Origin: Clostridium hydrogeniformans DSM 21757
GTDB lineage: Bacteria; Bacillota; Clostridia; Clostridiales; Clostridiaceae
Length of the DNA: 64,000 nucleotides
Assembly (NCBI RefSeq): GCF_000686705.1
Contig: NZ_JMLJ01000016.1
Location: 35,809-99,808 of the forward strand
Direction: 5' to 3'
Shown here: piece by piece, positions 1 to 14,309 of the stretch
How positions within the stretch are numbered: position 1 is the stretch's first letter
Layout: the number at the start of each line of letters is the position of its first letter
Translations under genes and position numbers: made by a program
The notes under the pieces: model-generated
What the model was told of the DNA's origin: nothing
The model's input: the letters and a program-made list of their open reading frames with translations, nothing else
The model's database searches: none

Positions 1-138
1 ATGAGAGGTTTTTTTAAAGATCTAACTAATATAAATTCATCAGTTCAGGTAGTGGTAGAGGATATAGGACATGAAGGTATATCTAGTTTTAGAATGGATA
101 TATTATGTATGTGGCTTAAAAAGTTAAGAAGAAGTTGA
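1..138 (+). CDS. C-terminal end of a truncated hypothetical protein
   Basis: An open frame runs from the window edge to a TGA at 136-138 (last residues MWLKKLRRS). It is 45 residues long here. The first codon is ATG, but the window starts exactly there, so the true start may lie further left. The tail is basic and no domain can be recognised. A strong terminator at 226-275 lies downstream on the same strand, which supports a real transcript end. Function unknown. Confidence 0.4.
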   Translation: MRGFFKDLTNINSSVQVVVEDIGHEGISSFRMDILCMWLKKLRRS

Positions 139-225
139 TAAAAGTAAAAGATTAAGAACTTATAATCTTTAGAGAGGTAATTATAAGTTAGTATAAGGTT
201 TAAACAAGGTTATAAGTATTAAAGA

Positions 226-275
226 TGCTGCCATTTCAAATGACTTTAATGATTTGAGATGGCAGCACCTTTTTA
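226..275 (+). terminator. Rho-independent terminator
   Basis: TGCTGCCATTTCAAA (226-240) pairs with TTTGAGATGGCAGCA (253-267) and is followed by CCTTTTT. It ends the transcript entering from the left edge. Confidence 0.85.
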
Positions 276-323
276 AAATTTAAAATACATATAACAAAAT
301 AATTTTATATAGTATAAGAGATT

Positions 324-668
324 TTATCCTAAAATAATATAAGATAATATAATATTTAAGAAAAAGAAAATAATAGACAAACCTAGAGCTGTAGAGTCCT
401 TTTTTCTAATATACTTGAAGAATGGTAAAAGAAATAAAAGCCATATATACGATAAGGATAATATTGGGAAATTCATGTGTGAAGAAGAACTTTTCTTAGA
501 AAAAATCAATAAAAATATAAATAGACCATAGCATATATAGTTCATAAAACTCTTATTAGAAATAAAGTAAAAGTTGAATTTAAAATCATCATTTTTAGCT
601 GCTACAAGGGATGAAATTACCATGAAAACTGAAAAAATACAATATAGAACTAATATAATAGTATTCAT
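324..668 (-). CDS. Small integral membrane protein of unknown function
   Basis: This 114-residue protein is almost wholly hydrophobic. It has about four membrane segments (around residues 2-24, 42-58, 68-84 and 93-112) separated by short Lys/Ser-rich loops. An AAGGAG ribosome binding site lies at the right distance before the ATG, so the gene looks genuine. It is divergent from the helicase gene that follows. No family is recognised and no catalytic residue is evident, so a function cannot be given. Confidence 0.6.
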   Translation of the reverse strand: MNTIILVLYCIFSVFMVISSLVAAKNDDFKFNFYFISNKSFMNYICYGLFIFLLIFSKKSSSSHMNFPILSLSYIWLLFLLPFFKYIRKKDSTALGLSIIFFFLNIILSYIILG

Positions 669-844
669 AAAATCACTCCTTATATTATCAGTATATTATG
701 TATAATATTAACAGTGAACTGTTTTATTTAAAATTAACTATATTTTTAATGAGTATTGAGGTATATTCATAATAAATATATTTCAAATAGAAAGATAATA
801 ATGATAAACAATATTTAATAAAATTGAGTATGGTGGTGAACCCT

Positions 845-3127
845 TTGAATTTAATTAAACTTTCGGTAAGGGAACTTGTAGAATTTGTATTAAGAAGTGG
901 AAGCATAGATTCTTCATTTAAGGGGACTTCTTCTATGCAAGAAGGGGTAAAGGCACATCAAATAATACAAGGAAAACAAGATGATAACTATGAAAAAGAA
1001 GTTACCCTTAAAGGGGAAATAGAATATAAGGATTTTAAGTTTATTATAGAGGGAAGATGTGATGGAGTAATAAAGGAAGAGAGAATTACCATAGATGAAA
1101 TAAAGTCTACATCTAAGGAATTAATGTTCATAGAAGAAGACTTTAATAAGGTCCACTGGGCCCAAGGAAAAGTTTATGGATATATTTATGCAATAAAAAA
1201 CAATCTCCCAGACATAAATGTTCAACTTACCTATGTGAATACTGAAAACTATGATGAAAAGAAGTTTTTAAAAAGTTTTAAGGTGGAAGAACTAGAAGAA
1301 TTTATAAATGAGCTTCTTGATAAATATCTAGAGTTAGCTTCAGTAAAAGTTAAGCTTAATGAAAGAAGAAATGAATCTATAAGTACCTTAGAATTTCCTT
1401 TTAAGACATATAGAAAAGGCCAAAGGGAAATGGCAGTAAAGGTATATAAGGCTATAGATGAAGGGAAAAGATTATACATAAAAGCACCTACAGGAATAGG
1501 AAAGACTATATCAACTATATTTCCTTCCTTAAAGGCATTGGCTGAAGGCGGCATAGATAAAATTATGTACTTAACTGCTAAGACTATAACAAGAACTGTA
1601 GCAGAGGAAACTTTTAAAATACTTAGAAACAGTGGTTTAAAGTCAAAGGTACTTACAATAACAGCAAAGGAAAAAATATGTTTTAACGAAGAAGTAAGTT
1701 GTAATAAAGAGAATTGTATATATGCAGATGGTTATTATGACAGGGTAAATGAAGGTATTTTAGATATTATAAGTAATGAAGATGAGATAAATAGAACTAC
1801 AATTGAAACTTATGCTAAAAAGTATAGACTATGCCCTTTTGAATTTTCTTTAGATATATCTAATCTAGTAGATTGTGTAATTTGTGATTATAATTATGTT
1901 TTTGATCCTAGGGTATCCTTAAAAAGATATGGGGAGGATGAGTATGGTTCTTATGCTGTACTTATAGATGAGGCACATAACCTTATAGATAGGGCAAGAG
2001 GTATGTTCTCTGCAACTATAGATAAATCTAAGATTATGGAAATAAGAAAGATATTAAAATATAAAGATAAAACATTGTACAAACAATTAGGAGAAATAAA
2101 TAAAGAGTTTTTAAGTATTAGAAACTCAGATGAGGAGGACTTTTCAACCTTTAAAGGGAAGCCAAAAGAATTAATTACTAAGGTAAATACATTTATCACT
2201 AAGGCTGAAAATTGGTTATCTAAGAATCAAAAGGAAGAAGGATATAAGGATATACTGGATTTATATTTTAGTTTTACTTCATTTATAAGGATATCTAAGC
2301 TTTATGATGAAAGGTATATAACCTATGTAACTAGGGAAAGAAGTCAATGTATAGTTACACTCTTTTGTTTAGATCCATCTAAGCTCTTAAGGGAAATAAG
2401 TAAAAGTCATAAGACCACAGTATTTTTCTCAGGTACATTAAGCCCATTAGAGTATTATAAGGAAGTATTAGGCGGAGAAGAAAAAGATGAGATATTAAGC
2501 TTAAAATCTCCTTATGTAAGAGAGAACCTAGAGATATTTATATATCCTATTTCAACAAGATATAGACATAGAGAGTTTACCTATAGCAGGATTTGTAACA
2601 AGATTAATATGCTAATAGAAGCAAGACCAGGAAATTACTTAATATTCTTCCCATCATATTCATATATGAATTTAACCTATGAGGAATTTATAAAGTCTTA
2701 TAGTAATATAAATACCATAATACAAAAAGGTGATATGAATGAGGAAGAAAGAGAGAATTTTCTTAGCAATTTTAATGAAGACAGTGAGAAAACTTTAGTA
2801 GGATTTGGAGTCCTAGGAGGAATATTTTCTGAGGGAATTGATCTTAAGGGGAATAGACTAAATGGGGTAGTAGTTGTGGGTGTGGGTCTTCCACAGGTTT
2901 GTACAGAAAGGAATATAATAAAAGAGTATTATGACTTAAAAGATAGGGACGGTTATGATTATTCCTATGTATATCCAGGAATGAATAAAGTAATGCAGGC
3001 TGCAGGTAGAGTTATAAGGACAGAGCAAGATAGAGGGACCTTACTACTTATAGATGATAGGTTTGTAAGTGGTAAATATATTGACCTAATGCCTTATGAA
3101 TGGTTGCATTATAAGGTTATTAAATAA
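845..3127 (+). CDS. DinG/XPD-type (Rad3-like) ATP-dependent helicase with N-terminal PD-(D/E)XK nuclease-like domain
   Basis: A superfamily 2 DNA helicase of about 760 residues. The first 190 residues contain GRCDGV followed by IDEIKS, the D...ExK pattern of PD-(D/E)XK nucleases. Then come Walker A APTGIGKT (about residues 214-221), four cysteines in the region of KICF, VSC, ENC and RLCPF that fit the 4Fe-4S cluster of XPD/DinG helicases, the DEAH box IDEAHN (about 374-379), and the C-terminal motif QAAGRVIR. The likely role is DNA repair or resolution of unusual DNA structures. I chose the TTG at 845 because GGTGGTG lies 6 bases before it; in-frame starts at 824 (TTG) and 830 (ATG) have poorer upstream sequence. 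It appears monocistronic. Confidence 0.88.
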   Translation: MNLIKLSVRELVEFVLRSGSIDSSFKGTSSMQEGVKAHQIIQGKQDDNYEKEVTLKGEIEYKDFKFIIEGRCDGVIKEERITIDEIKSTSKELMFIEEDFNKVHWAQGKVYGYIYAIKNNLPDINVQLTYVNTENYDEKKFLKSFKVEELEEFINELLDKYLELASVKVKLNERRNESISTLEFPFKTYRKGQREMAVKVYKAIDEGKRLYIKAPTGIGKTISTIFPSLKALAEGGIDKIMYLTAKTITRTVAEETFKILRNSGLKSKVLTITAKEKICFNEEVSCNKENCIYADGYYDRVNEGILDIISNEDEINRTTIETYAKKYRLCPFEFSLDISNLVDCVICDYNYVFDPRVSLKRYGEDEYGSYAVLIDEAHNLIDRARGMFSATIDKSKIMEIRKILKYKDKTLYKQLGEINKEFLSIRNSDEEDFSTFKGKPKELITKVNTFITKAENWLSKNQKEEGYKDILDLYFSFTSFIRISKLYDERYITYVTRERSQCIVTLFCLDPSKLLREISKSHKTTVFFSGTLSPLEYYKEVLGGEEKDEILSLKSPYVRENLEIFIYPISTRYRHREFTYSRICNKINMLIEARPGNYLIFFPSYSYMNLTYEEFIKSYSNINTIIQKGDMNEEERENFLSNFNEDSEKTLVGFGVLGGIFSEGIDLKGNRLNGVVVVGVGLPQVCTERNIIKEYYDLKDRDGYDYSYVYPGMNKVMQAAGRVIRTEQDRGTLLLIDDRFVSGKYIDLMPYEWLHYKVIK

Positions 3128-3274
3128 CTCATACAAGGTATAATATAACTTATATAATATTCTGATTAATGAGGATTTAACATAAACATAACATCAAAAT
3201 CTATTCACAAAATGCTAAAAGGGACATATAATAATTCTTGTTATAATTAGTATATGTGATAAGAGGGGATAATC

Positions 3275-3496
3275 ATGGATAAATCACTAAAAGTATTGGA
3301 CATAGTCATTGCTTTAGCTATTTTAATTGTTGCTTATGGAGTAGCTTATTTCTATGAGTTAACACAAGGTGGAGGGATATGGTTTAAGATATTTCCTTTA
3401 ATATATCTACCAGGTGTATTATTTAAGGAATTTATAATGAGAAAAATATATAAGGAAAAGTATAAGGAATTATATTTAACACATACAAAGTTTTAG
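3275..3496 (+). CDS. Small membrane protein, hypothetical
   Basis: A 73-residue protein with two hydrophobic segments (about residues 8-26 and 36-52) and a strongly basic, Lys/Tyr-rich C-terminal tail (KEKYKELYL) that would lie in the cytoplasm. An AAGAGGGG site lies 6 bases before the ATG, and a strong terminator follows at 3512-3555, so it is a short single-gene unit. No family is recognised. Confidence 0.6.
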   Translation: MDKSLKVLDIVIALAILIVAYGVAYFYELTQGGGIWFKIFPLIYLPGVLFKEFIMRKIYKEKYKELYLTHTKF

Positions 3497-3511
3497 ATGA
3501 ATTAGAAGAGT

Positions 3512-3555
3512 AAAAGGTGTTAAGGGTATTTTAGATATCCTTAACACCTTTTTTG
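3512..3555 (+). terminator. Rho-independent terminator
   Basis: AAAGGTGTTAAGG pairs with CCTTAACACCTTT around a short loop and is followed by TTTTGTTA. It ends the small membrane protein transcript. Confidence 0.9.
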
Positions 3556-3720
3556 TTATGGTAATATAGATTTAATTAAGTTAATATTAAATTGATTTAA
3601 TATTATAGAGATTATAAATTACTTTATACAATAGTTAAACCAACTGATTTAAAGGGTGATTTAAAGTTATGTATCAATATTTTCTACTAATAACTAAATG
3701 AGTAAGTCTTATTATATAAT

Positions 3721-3752
3721 TTAAGTTAATCTTTAAGAATTCCTTAAGAATT
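3721..3752 (+). promoter_or_regulatory. Direct repeats upstream of the response regulator gene, possible OmpR-type binding site
   Basis: TTAAGAATT occurs at 3733-3741 and again at 3744-3752, exactly 11 bases apart, with a related TTAAGTTAAT at 3721-3730. Repeats spaced by 11 bases on one helix face are typical of sites bound by PhoB/OmpR-type regulators. They lie about 75 bases before a gene of that type. Autoregulation is an inference. Confidence 0.4.
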
Positions 3753-3824
3753 GTATATAAAGTTTTGTAATAAATAGGTAGTAATATTAACATAGAGGAG
3801 TATCATAAGAAGGAGGCTTTTTCA

Positions 3825-4529
3825 ATGAATCAATATAATGTTTTAGTTGTAGATGATGAGAAGGAAATAAGGGATGCCATAGATATATATTTAAGAGGAA
3901 GTGAGGATATAAAAGTAATAAAGGCAGGAGATGGACTGGAAGCTCTAGATATATTAGAAACTATGAATATACATCTTATAATCTTAGATATTATGATGCC
4001 AAAGCTTGATGGTATAAGAACTTGTATGAAAATAAGAGAAAATAGGAATATACCTATAATAATGCTTTCAGCGAAAAGCGAGGATACAGATAAGATATTG
4101 GGGCTTAATATAGGGGCAGATGATTATATCACAAAACCTTTTAATCCTTTAGAACTTATAGCAAGGGTTAAGTCTCAACTAAGAAGATATATGGATTTTG
4201 GAAACCATGTAGATAAGGACAATAAGGATGAAATAATAATAGATGGACTTTATATAGATAAGAGTTGCCATAGGGTAACTGTAGATGGGGAAGAGATAAA
4301 GTTAACTCCTTTAGAGTACAAAATACTAGCTTTACTTTCAGAAAATCCAGGTAGAGTTTTTTCTTCAGAAGAAATTTATGAGAGGGTTTGGAATGAGCCT
4401 GCTTATAAACCAGAAAATACAGTGACTGTTCATATAAGAAGAATTAGAGAGAAGATAGAAATAAATCCAAGGGAACCAAGGTATATAAAGGTGGTGTGGG
4501 GTGTTGGCTACAAAATGGAAAGCAAGTGA
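3825..4529 (+). CDS. OmpR/PhoB-family response regulator
   Basis: A DNA-binding response regulator of 234 residues, the usual family length. The receiver domain (1-120) has the acidic pair D10/D11, the phospho-acceptor D55 in LDIMMP, and the conserved K104 in TKPF. The C-terminal winged-helix domain (about 135-232) has the typical LTPLEYKILALL helix and ends VVWGVGYKME. An AAGGAGG site precedes the ATG. The stop overlaps the start of the histidine kinase gene by 29 bases, so the two are translationally coupled and form one two-component system. The signal is not known. Direct repeats upstream suggest autoregulation. Confidence 0.95.
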   Translation: MNQYNVLVVDDEKEIRDAIDIYLRGSEDIKVIKAGDGLEALDILETMNIHLIILDIMMPKLDGIRTCMKIRENRNIPIIMLSAKSEDTDKILGLNIGADDYITKPFNPLELIARVKSQLRRYMDFGNHVDKDNKDEIIIDGLYIDKSCHRVTVDGEEIKLTPLEYKILALLSENPGRVFSSEEIYERVWNEPAYKPENTVTVHIRRIREKIEINPREPRYIKVVWGVGYKMESK

Positions 4530-6426
4530 TTTTTGGAATATAGTAAGAAAAATATATCCCTTTATGGTTATAGTTGGGGTTTTATTAGCTCTTAGTATAT
4601 ATGGGGATATGACTTCAGGATTAAAATATAATTATAATAGGGTTAAAAATCAGGAAAGATATATTTACGATTTGAAAAATGATATGAATGGAGAAGGTAC
4701 AAGTATAAAATCCTTTGATATAGATAAATGGATTCATAGGGATGTAACTGATGTTAATGTGAAAATTTATAAAAGTACCGATTATCTAAATAATATACCA
4801 TCTAATCCCCAAGAAAAATTGGATAGCATAGGTAAGGGAATAGATACTATAAAAACAGTGAAATTTTTAGTTATTCATAAACCTAGTGGGAAATTTATAA
4901 CTAATGATAGTTCTATGTATAGAGATAGAACTATAGTCAAGGAAATGCTTAGTGATTACAGTTATATAGAACGATATATTAGTGGCGTTAGCTATGAATA
5001 TGAGATTTTTTATCCAGAGAATTCACCTGCTGTACAAAACTTTAATGAGCACCTAAATTATATAAAAAGCCCTGAGGATTACGTTGAAGTATATTGGGTA
5101 CCAAATAGTTTAGAGAGAAGTGATTCTTCTTTAAGGGATTTAATTATATATGATGAAAACAGTCGTAATAAGTTTATAGAAGATAAGGTGCGAGATCTTG
5201 AATTTATCAGGGAGGATTTTACTCAGGCTATTATAAAGTTTATAGCTAAACTAATTTGGCTTATAGTAATATTAGTTTTAATGTTAAATATAGGGGTAGA
5301 GGAAGGTAAGAAACTTATTAGAAATAGTTTTTTATATACCCTAGCAATAAAGTTAAAGGATTTATCAATAGTTTTATTAGAAAGTATACTATCCTTAAAA
5401 GATATATTTGCTTGTAGAAGCCTAGGATTCAAATTTTTATTATTCCTTTTTGCATCTTTTTTATTTTTAATAAGCTTGTTTATTATAGTAATTTCTAACA
5501 TGATAGATAAGGAAATTCTTTTGATTATACCTTTTATATATGTAGCTTATATTCTTCCTAAATTCTTATTTTTTATAAGAAATTTAAGTAGAATAATATC
5601 TGGAACGGAAAAGATGGTACAGGGAGATTTAGATTATAATTTAAAAGAAAAGGGAGAAAAGAACCTTTCAAATCTTGCTAAGAATATTAATACAATAAGA
5701 AATGGATTTAAGGTTTCTATAGATGATCAAATAAAAAATGAAAAACTTAAAAGCGAGCTTGTGGCTAATGTATCCCATGATTTAAAGACACCATTAACTT
5801 CTATAATAAATTATACAGATATACTTATGAGAGAAGGACTCACTGAAGAGGAGAAAGAAGATTATATTAAAATATTAAATAATAAAAGTCTGAAACTTAA
5901 AAGTCTTATAGAAGATTTATTCGAGGTATCAAAGATAAATAGTGGTAAATTAGAGATAACTAAGGAAAAGGTAGATGTAATAGAACTTATAAATCAATCT
6001 ATAGGGGAATATTCTGCATCTACCTTATGTAGTAGTAAAAACTTAGACTTTATATTTAAAACTTTTAAAAATAAAATTGAATTAGAATTAGATGGTAAGA
6101 AAATTTCTAGAGTATTTGAGAATCTTATAAATAATGCCTTGAAATATTCATTAGAAAACACCAGGGTTTATGTGGAAGTATATGAGGTGCAAAATGGAAT
6201 TAAGATAGGTATAAAAAATATATCTAAGTTTCAACTAGATTTTGATGAAGAAGGAATATTTGAAAGATTTACAAGAGGAGATAAGTCTAGGAATTCTAAT
6301 GTAGAAGGAAATGGACTTGGTCTTGCCATAGCTAAAAGCTTGGTAGAGGCTCATAATGGGAAAATGTATATAGAGCTTGATGGAGATTTATTTAAGGTTT
6401 TTATAGAATTTTATGATTATAATTAA
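4501..6426 (+). CDS. Membrane sensor histidine kinase, partner of the upstream response regulator
   Basis: A 641-residue sensor kinase. There is one N-terminal membrane segment (about residues 15-35), an extracytoplasmic region of about 210 residues, then three membrane segments (about 245-262, 310-333 and 337-358). These are followed by a HAMP-like linker, a HisKA domain with phospho-acceptor H426 in VSHDLKTPL, and a HATPase domain with the N box NLINNALKYS and G box GNGLGLAIAKS. The start is GTG at 4501, preceded by AGGTGGTG and lying inside the end of the regulator gene. The extra pair of membrane helices before HAMP is unusual for the simple PhoR type. The ligand cannot be told from sequence. 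Confidence 0.92.
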   Translation: MLATKWKASDFWNIVRKIYPFMVIVGVLLALSIYGDMTSGLKYNYNRVKNQERYIYDLKNDMNGEGTSIKSFDIDKWIHRDVTDVNVKIYKSTDYLNNIPSNPQEKLDSIGKGIDTIKTVKFLVIHKPSGKFITNDSSMYRDRTIVKEMLSDYSYIERYISGVSYEYEIFYPENSPAVQNFNEHLNYIKSPEDYVEVYWVPNSLERSDSSLRDLIIYDENSRNKFIEDKVRDLEFIREDFTQAIIKFIAKLIWLIVILVLMLNIGVEEGKKLIRNSFLYTLAIKLKDLSIVLLESILSLKDIFACRSLGFKFLLFLFASFLFLISLFIIVISNMIDKEILLIIPFIYVAYILPKFLFFIRNLSRIISGTEKMVQGDLDYNLKEKGEKNLSNLAKNINTIRNGFKVSIDDQIKNEKLKSELVANVSHDLKTPLTSIINYTDILMREGLTEEEKEDYIKILNNKSLKLKSLIEDLFEVSKINSGKLEITKEKVDVIELINQSIGEYSASTLCSSKNLDFIFKTFKNKIELELDGKKISRVFENLINNALKYSLENTRVYVEVYEVQNGIKIGIKNISKFQLDFDEEGIFERFTRGDKSRNSNVEGNGLGLAIAKSLVEAHNGKMYIELDGDLFKVFIEFYDYN

Positions 6427-6483
6427 AAATATTAACTTAAAATAATTTTCAATGAAGCAATATTATAAGGTGTGCATAATATA

Positions 6484-6540
6484 TAGGTTAAGGGAAAGAA
6501 AATTTTAAAAGTTTTCTTTTTCTTAACCTATATTTTTTTA
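6484..6540 (+). terminator. Rho-independent terminator
   Basis: TAGGTTAAGGGAAAGAAAA pairs with TTTTCTTTTTCTTAACCTA and is followed by TATTTTTTTA. It ends the two-component operon. Confidence 0.85.
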
Positions 6541-6675
6541 TAAAACAAATATGAAATTTATATGAAAATATAGCGGTGAATTCCAAAGCTATGCAAGGAT
6601 TTAAGATTATAGACACGGTTTATCAATGAATTTAATAATATATATTAGACTTTTAGAAATCAGGAGGTGTTTTTT

Positions 6676-7911
<1,236 letters not shown>

Positions 7912-7956
7912 AAATAATTGAAACAATACAAAAGAATCATTGTTAATAGGAGGTAA

Positions 7957-11481
<3,525 letters not shown>

Positions 11482-11497
11482 CTTTAAATAATTAGTT

Positions 11498-11541
11498 AGG
11501 ATTCAGATTAGTAGTATTACTACTTTTCTGAATCCTTTTTA
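11498..11541 (+). terminator. Rho-independent terminator
   Basis: AGGATTCAGA-TTAGTAG pairs with CTACTTTTCTGAATCCT and is followed by TTTTTAATT. It ends the collagen-like gene pair. Confidence 0.9.
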
Positions 11542-11748
11542 ATTGATATAACCTATAGTTTAATAATTTTTTAAATAGTTAATATAATGAAAGTACATTA
11601 GAAAGGGAGTGATTAAGGTTAAAATATTGATCATATTACATATAGCTATCTAAAAATTATGAGAGATAGTATTAATGGGTAACAATAGTTAGCTATATAA
11701 ATAAAATATATTGTACAAGTTATTATTATGGTGTATGGGAGGATGGTT

Positions 11749-13392
11749 ATGGGGACAAGTATTGTAATACTTACTCACAATAAATTAAACTATACAAAGC
11801 TTTGTATAGATAGTATTAGACAATATACAAAGGATGAAGATTATGAAATTATAATAGTGGATAATAATTCTACTGATGAAACTAGGGAGTGGCTTGCAGC
11901 CAATGAGGATTTAAGAGTAATTTTAAATAATGAGAATATGGGATTTCCTAAGGGCTGCAATCAAGGGATAGAAATATCAAATAAAGAAAATGATATTTTA
12001 CTCCTAAATAATGATGTTATAGTAACAGAAAATTGGTTAAGCAACCTAAGAAAATGCCTTTATAGTGATGATAAAATAGGAGCTGTAGGACCAGTAACTA
12101 ATTCTGCATCTTATGGACAAAGTATACCAGTTAATCACGCATCAATTGGAGAAATTCATAAATTTTCATCAGCCTTTAATAAGAGTAATAAAGACTTATG
12201 GGAAAAAAGAATAAAATTAATAGGATTTTGCTTTCTTATAAAGAGAGAAGTGATAGATAAGGTAGGTTTATTAGATGAAAGATTCTTTCCTGGAAACTTT
12301 GAGGATGATGATTATTCCATGAGAATTGTTAAGGAAGGATATAATCTAGTGTTATGTAGAGATACCTTTATACATCATTATGGTGGAGTTTCTTTTAATA
12401 GAGATAGCAAGTTTTATGAGATAATAAATAAAAATAACTTAGAATTTATTAATAAGTGGAAATTTTCTTTTATAGATTTAGTTATTCATGAGGAATATCT
12501 AAAATTTATAGCTCCTAATACAACTTGCTCTATTTTAGAGATTGGATGTGGATGTGGGGCTACAGGGGTTAGAATAAAAAATGAGATGAATCAATGTAAA
12601 TATTATGGAGTTGAGTTAAATAAGTGGGCAGAAGAAATAGCTAGTAAATCTATAGACATTATAAATCATGAAGAATTTAAGGACAAGAACATGGAATTTG
12701 ATTATATATTTATAACATCTCTAGAAAGGATAAAGACTCAAGAAAATCTTATACAAAACTTAAAGTATGTTTTAAAGAATAATACTAAAGTAATAGTTAA
12801 TATAGATTTTAATAATGATGATAAGGATCTTATAAATGGATTAAATTATATAAAAGAACTTATGGTATCTCATAATTTTCATATGGTTTATGATGAAAAG
12901 GAGTTCTTAGGGGAGATTATAGTAAATAGAATAGCTGTATTTTATGATTTAAATAGGTATAGTAAGATAGAAAATATAATTTATAAAGAAGAAAATATTG
13001 ATATAAATAGAGAAATTATATTTAAATTAAGAAGAGTAGAGTTTGATATAGATAAAGAAGAATCTTCAGAAGTAATACTTGAGTATATTAGCAAGGGACA
13101 TGTATCACTAGATGTATTGATGGATTTATTAAGTAAAAATATTATAAACACAACTAAGGTATTAAACTCAATATATGAATCTAGTAAATCTACTAAAAAT
13201 TACTTGCTAGGATTAATACTACTAGGTAAGTCTTATGATATAGATAAAAATAATGTGGACACAAATATTCTTATATCTAAAATGCTTTCTGAAGAAGGAT
13301 ATAAATCTTTAGCATTAAGACATATTTATGACTATAAGGATAAAAATGAAGAGGTGCTAAAGACTATTAGCATTATAGAGAGGGATATGTAA
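11749..13392 (+). CDS. Glycosyltransferase family 2 fused to a SAM-methyltransferase-like domain
   Basis: About 547 residues. Residues 1-230 are a GT-A family 2 glycosyltransferase: the VILTHNKLNYTKLCIDS start, IIVDNNSTDETREW, the metal-binding LLLNNDVIV, and FEDDDYSMRI towards the end. Residues about 255-370 carry the SAM-binding signature ILEIGCGCGATG of class I methyltransferases. The C-terminal 130 residues are unassigned. The start at 11749 follows GGGAGG by 6 bases; an in-frame ATG at 11728 has no such site. It stands after the collagen genes and overlaps the next glycosyltransferase, so glycosylation and O-methylation of collagen threonines is the likely job (inference). Confidence 0.85.
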   Translation: MGTSIVILTHNKLNYTKLCIDSIRQYTKDEDYEIIIVDNNSTDETREWLAANEDLRVILNNENMGFPKGCNQGIEISNKENDILLLNNDVIVTENWLSNLRKCLYSDDKIGAVGPVTNSASYGQSIPVNHASIGEIHKFSSAFNKSNKDLWEKRIKLIGFCFLIKREVIDKVGLLDERFFPGNFEDDDYSMRIVKEGYNLVLCRDTFIHHYGGVSFNRDSKFYEIINKNNLEFINKWKFSFIDLVIHEEYLKFIAPNTTCSILEIGCGCGATGVRIKNEMNQCKYYGVELNKWAEEIASKSIDIINHEEFKDKNMEFDYIFITSLERIKTQENLIQNLKYVLKNNTKVIVNIDFNNDDKDLINGLNYIKELMVSHNFHMVYDEKEFLGEIIVNRIAVFYDLNRYSKIENIIYKEENIDINREIIFKLRRVEFDIDKEESSEVILEYISKGHVSLDVLMDLLSKNIINTTKVLNSIYESSKSTKNYLLGLILLGKSYDIDKNNVDTNILISKMLSEEGYKSLALRHIYDYKDKNEEVLKTISIIERDM

Positions 13393-14060
13393 TGGGAATT
13401 AATGATAGCTTAATATCTTTTATAATATGTGTTAATAATGAGTCTTTATATAAAGAATGTATAAGGTATATAGATGGACTAGATATTCCAGAAGGATACT
13501 CTACAGAAGTTATAAAAATTTTAGATGCTAGTAGTATGGCTAATGGATATAACATTGGGATCAGTAAGGCCAGAGGGAAGTATAAGATTTACATGCATCA
13601 AGATGTGTTTATATTAAACAAGAATATATTAAAAGATATAGTATATATATTCTCTAATAAAGATATTGGAATTATAGGAATGGCAGGTAGTAAAAACGTG
13701 ACTAGTAACGGAATATGGTGGGAAGATAAAGACTTATATGGATGTGTATATGATAATCATACTGGTGCTATGTCAAAGCTACAATTTAAAAATCCAACTG
13801 ACTATATAGAAGAAGTATCACTAGTAGATGGACTAGTTATGATAACTCAATATGATATACCATGGAGAGAGGATATATTTAATGGATGGCATTTTTATGA
13901 TGGATCACAATGTATGGAATTTATAAAAAAAGGATTAAAAGTTGTGGTTCCTAAACAGATAGATCCATGGGTATTACATGATTGTAATATAGTATCAGTT
14001 AAGGGATATGAATATTATAGAAATATATTTGTAAGTGAATATATTAGGAACATGAGTTAG
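13392..14060 (+). CDS. StrF-like glycosyltransferase family protein
   Basis: 222 residues. The N-terminus ISFIICVNNESLYKEC and the motif YKIYMHQDVFI match the StrF-type glycosyltransferase family often found beside family 2 enzymes in surface polysaccharide and glycoprotein loci. Later motifs are VDGLVMITQYDIPWRED and a WHFYDGSQCMEF block. The start shares one base with the stop of the upstream gene (TAATG), so the two are translationally coupled and probably act on the same substrate. The sugar donor cannot be told from sequence. Confidence 0.8.
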   Translation: MGINDSLISFIICVNNESLYKECIRYIDGLDIPEGYSTEVIKILDASSMANGYNIGISKARGKYKIYMHQDVFILNKNILKDIVYIFSNKDIGIIGMAGSKNVTSNGIWWEDKDLYGCVYDNHTGAMSKLQFKNPTDYIEEVSLVDGLVMITQYDIPWREDIFNGWHFYDGSQCMEFIKKGLKVVVPKQIDPWVLHDCNIVSVKGYEYYRNIFVSEYIRNMS

Positions 14061-14086
14061 TTAAATATAAAAATATATATAATTTC

Positions 14087-14141
14087 TAAGCTTTAGATAG
14101 ATTTTTATTTATATAAATAACTATTTAAAGCTTTTTTATAG
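14087..14141 (+). terminator. Rho-independent terminator
   Basis: AAGCTTTA-ATAG pairs with CTAT-TAAAGCTT and is followed by TTTTATAG. It closes the two-glycosyltransferase unit. Confidence 0.65.
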
Positions 14142-14246
14142 TTTCCTTTTAGTTTTTCATATCAATGCTAAATTATGATAATAATATGAGAAAACTTAAG
14201 AGTTTTCAAGTTTATAAAGTATTATTCTCCTTTCTATATAACTGTA

Positions 14247-14273
14247 ACATAAGTAAAATTACAACATATATTA
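14247..14273 (+). promoter_or_regulatory. Sigma-K-like promoter of the His/Asp/Cys-rich DUF11 gene
   Basis: AC at 14247-14248, then 16 bases, then CATATATTA at 14265-14273. This is a full match to the sigma-K consensus (AC, N16, CATANNNTA), 37 bases before the ATG at 14310. Confidence 0.7.
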
Positions 14274-14309
14274 GTATTAGAACGAAAGAAGTAGGGAGGG
14301 ATAACCCGT

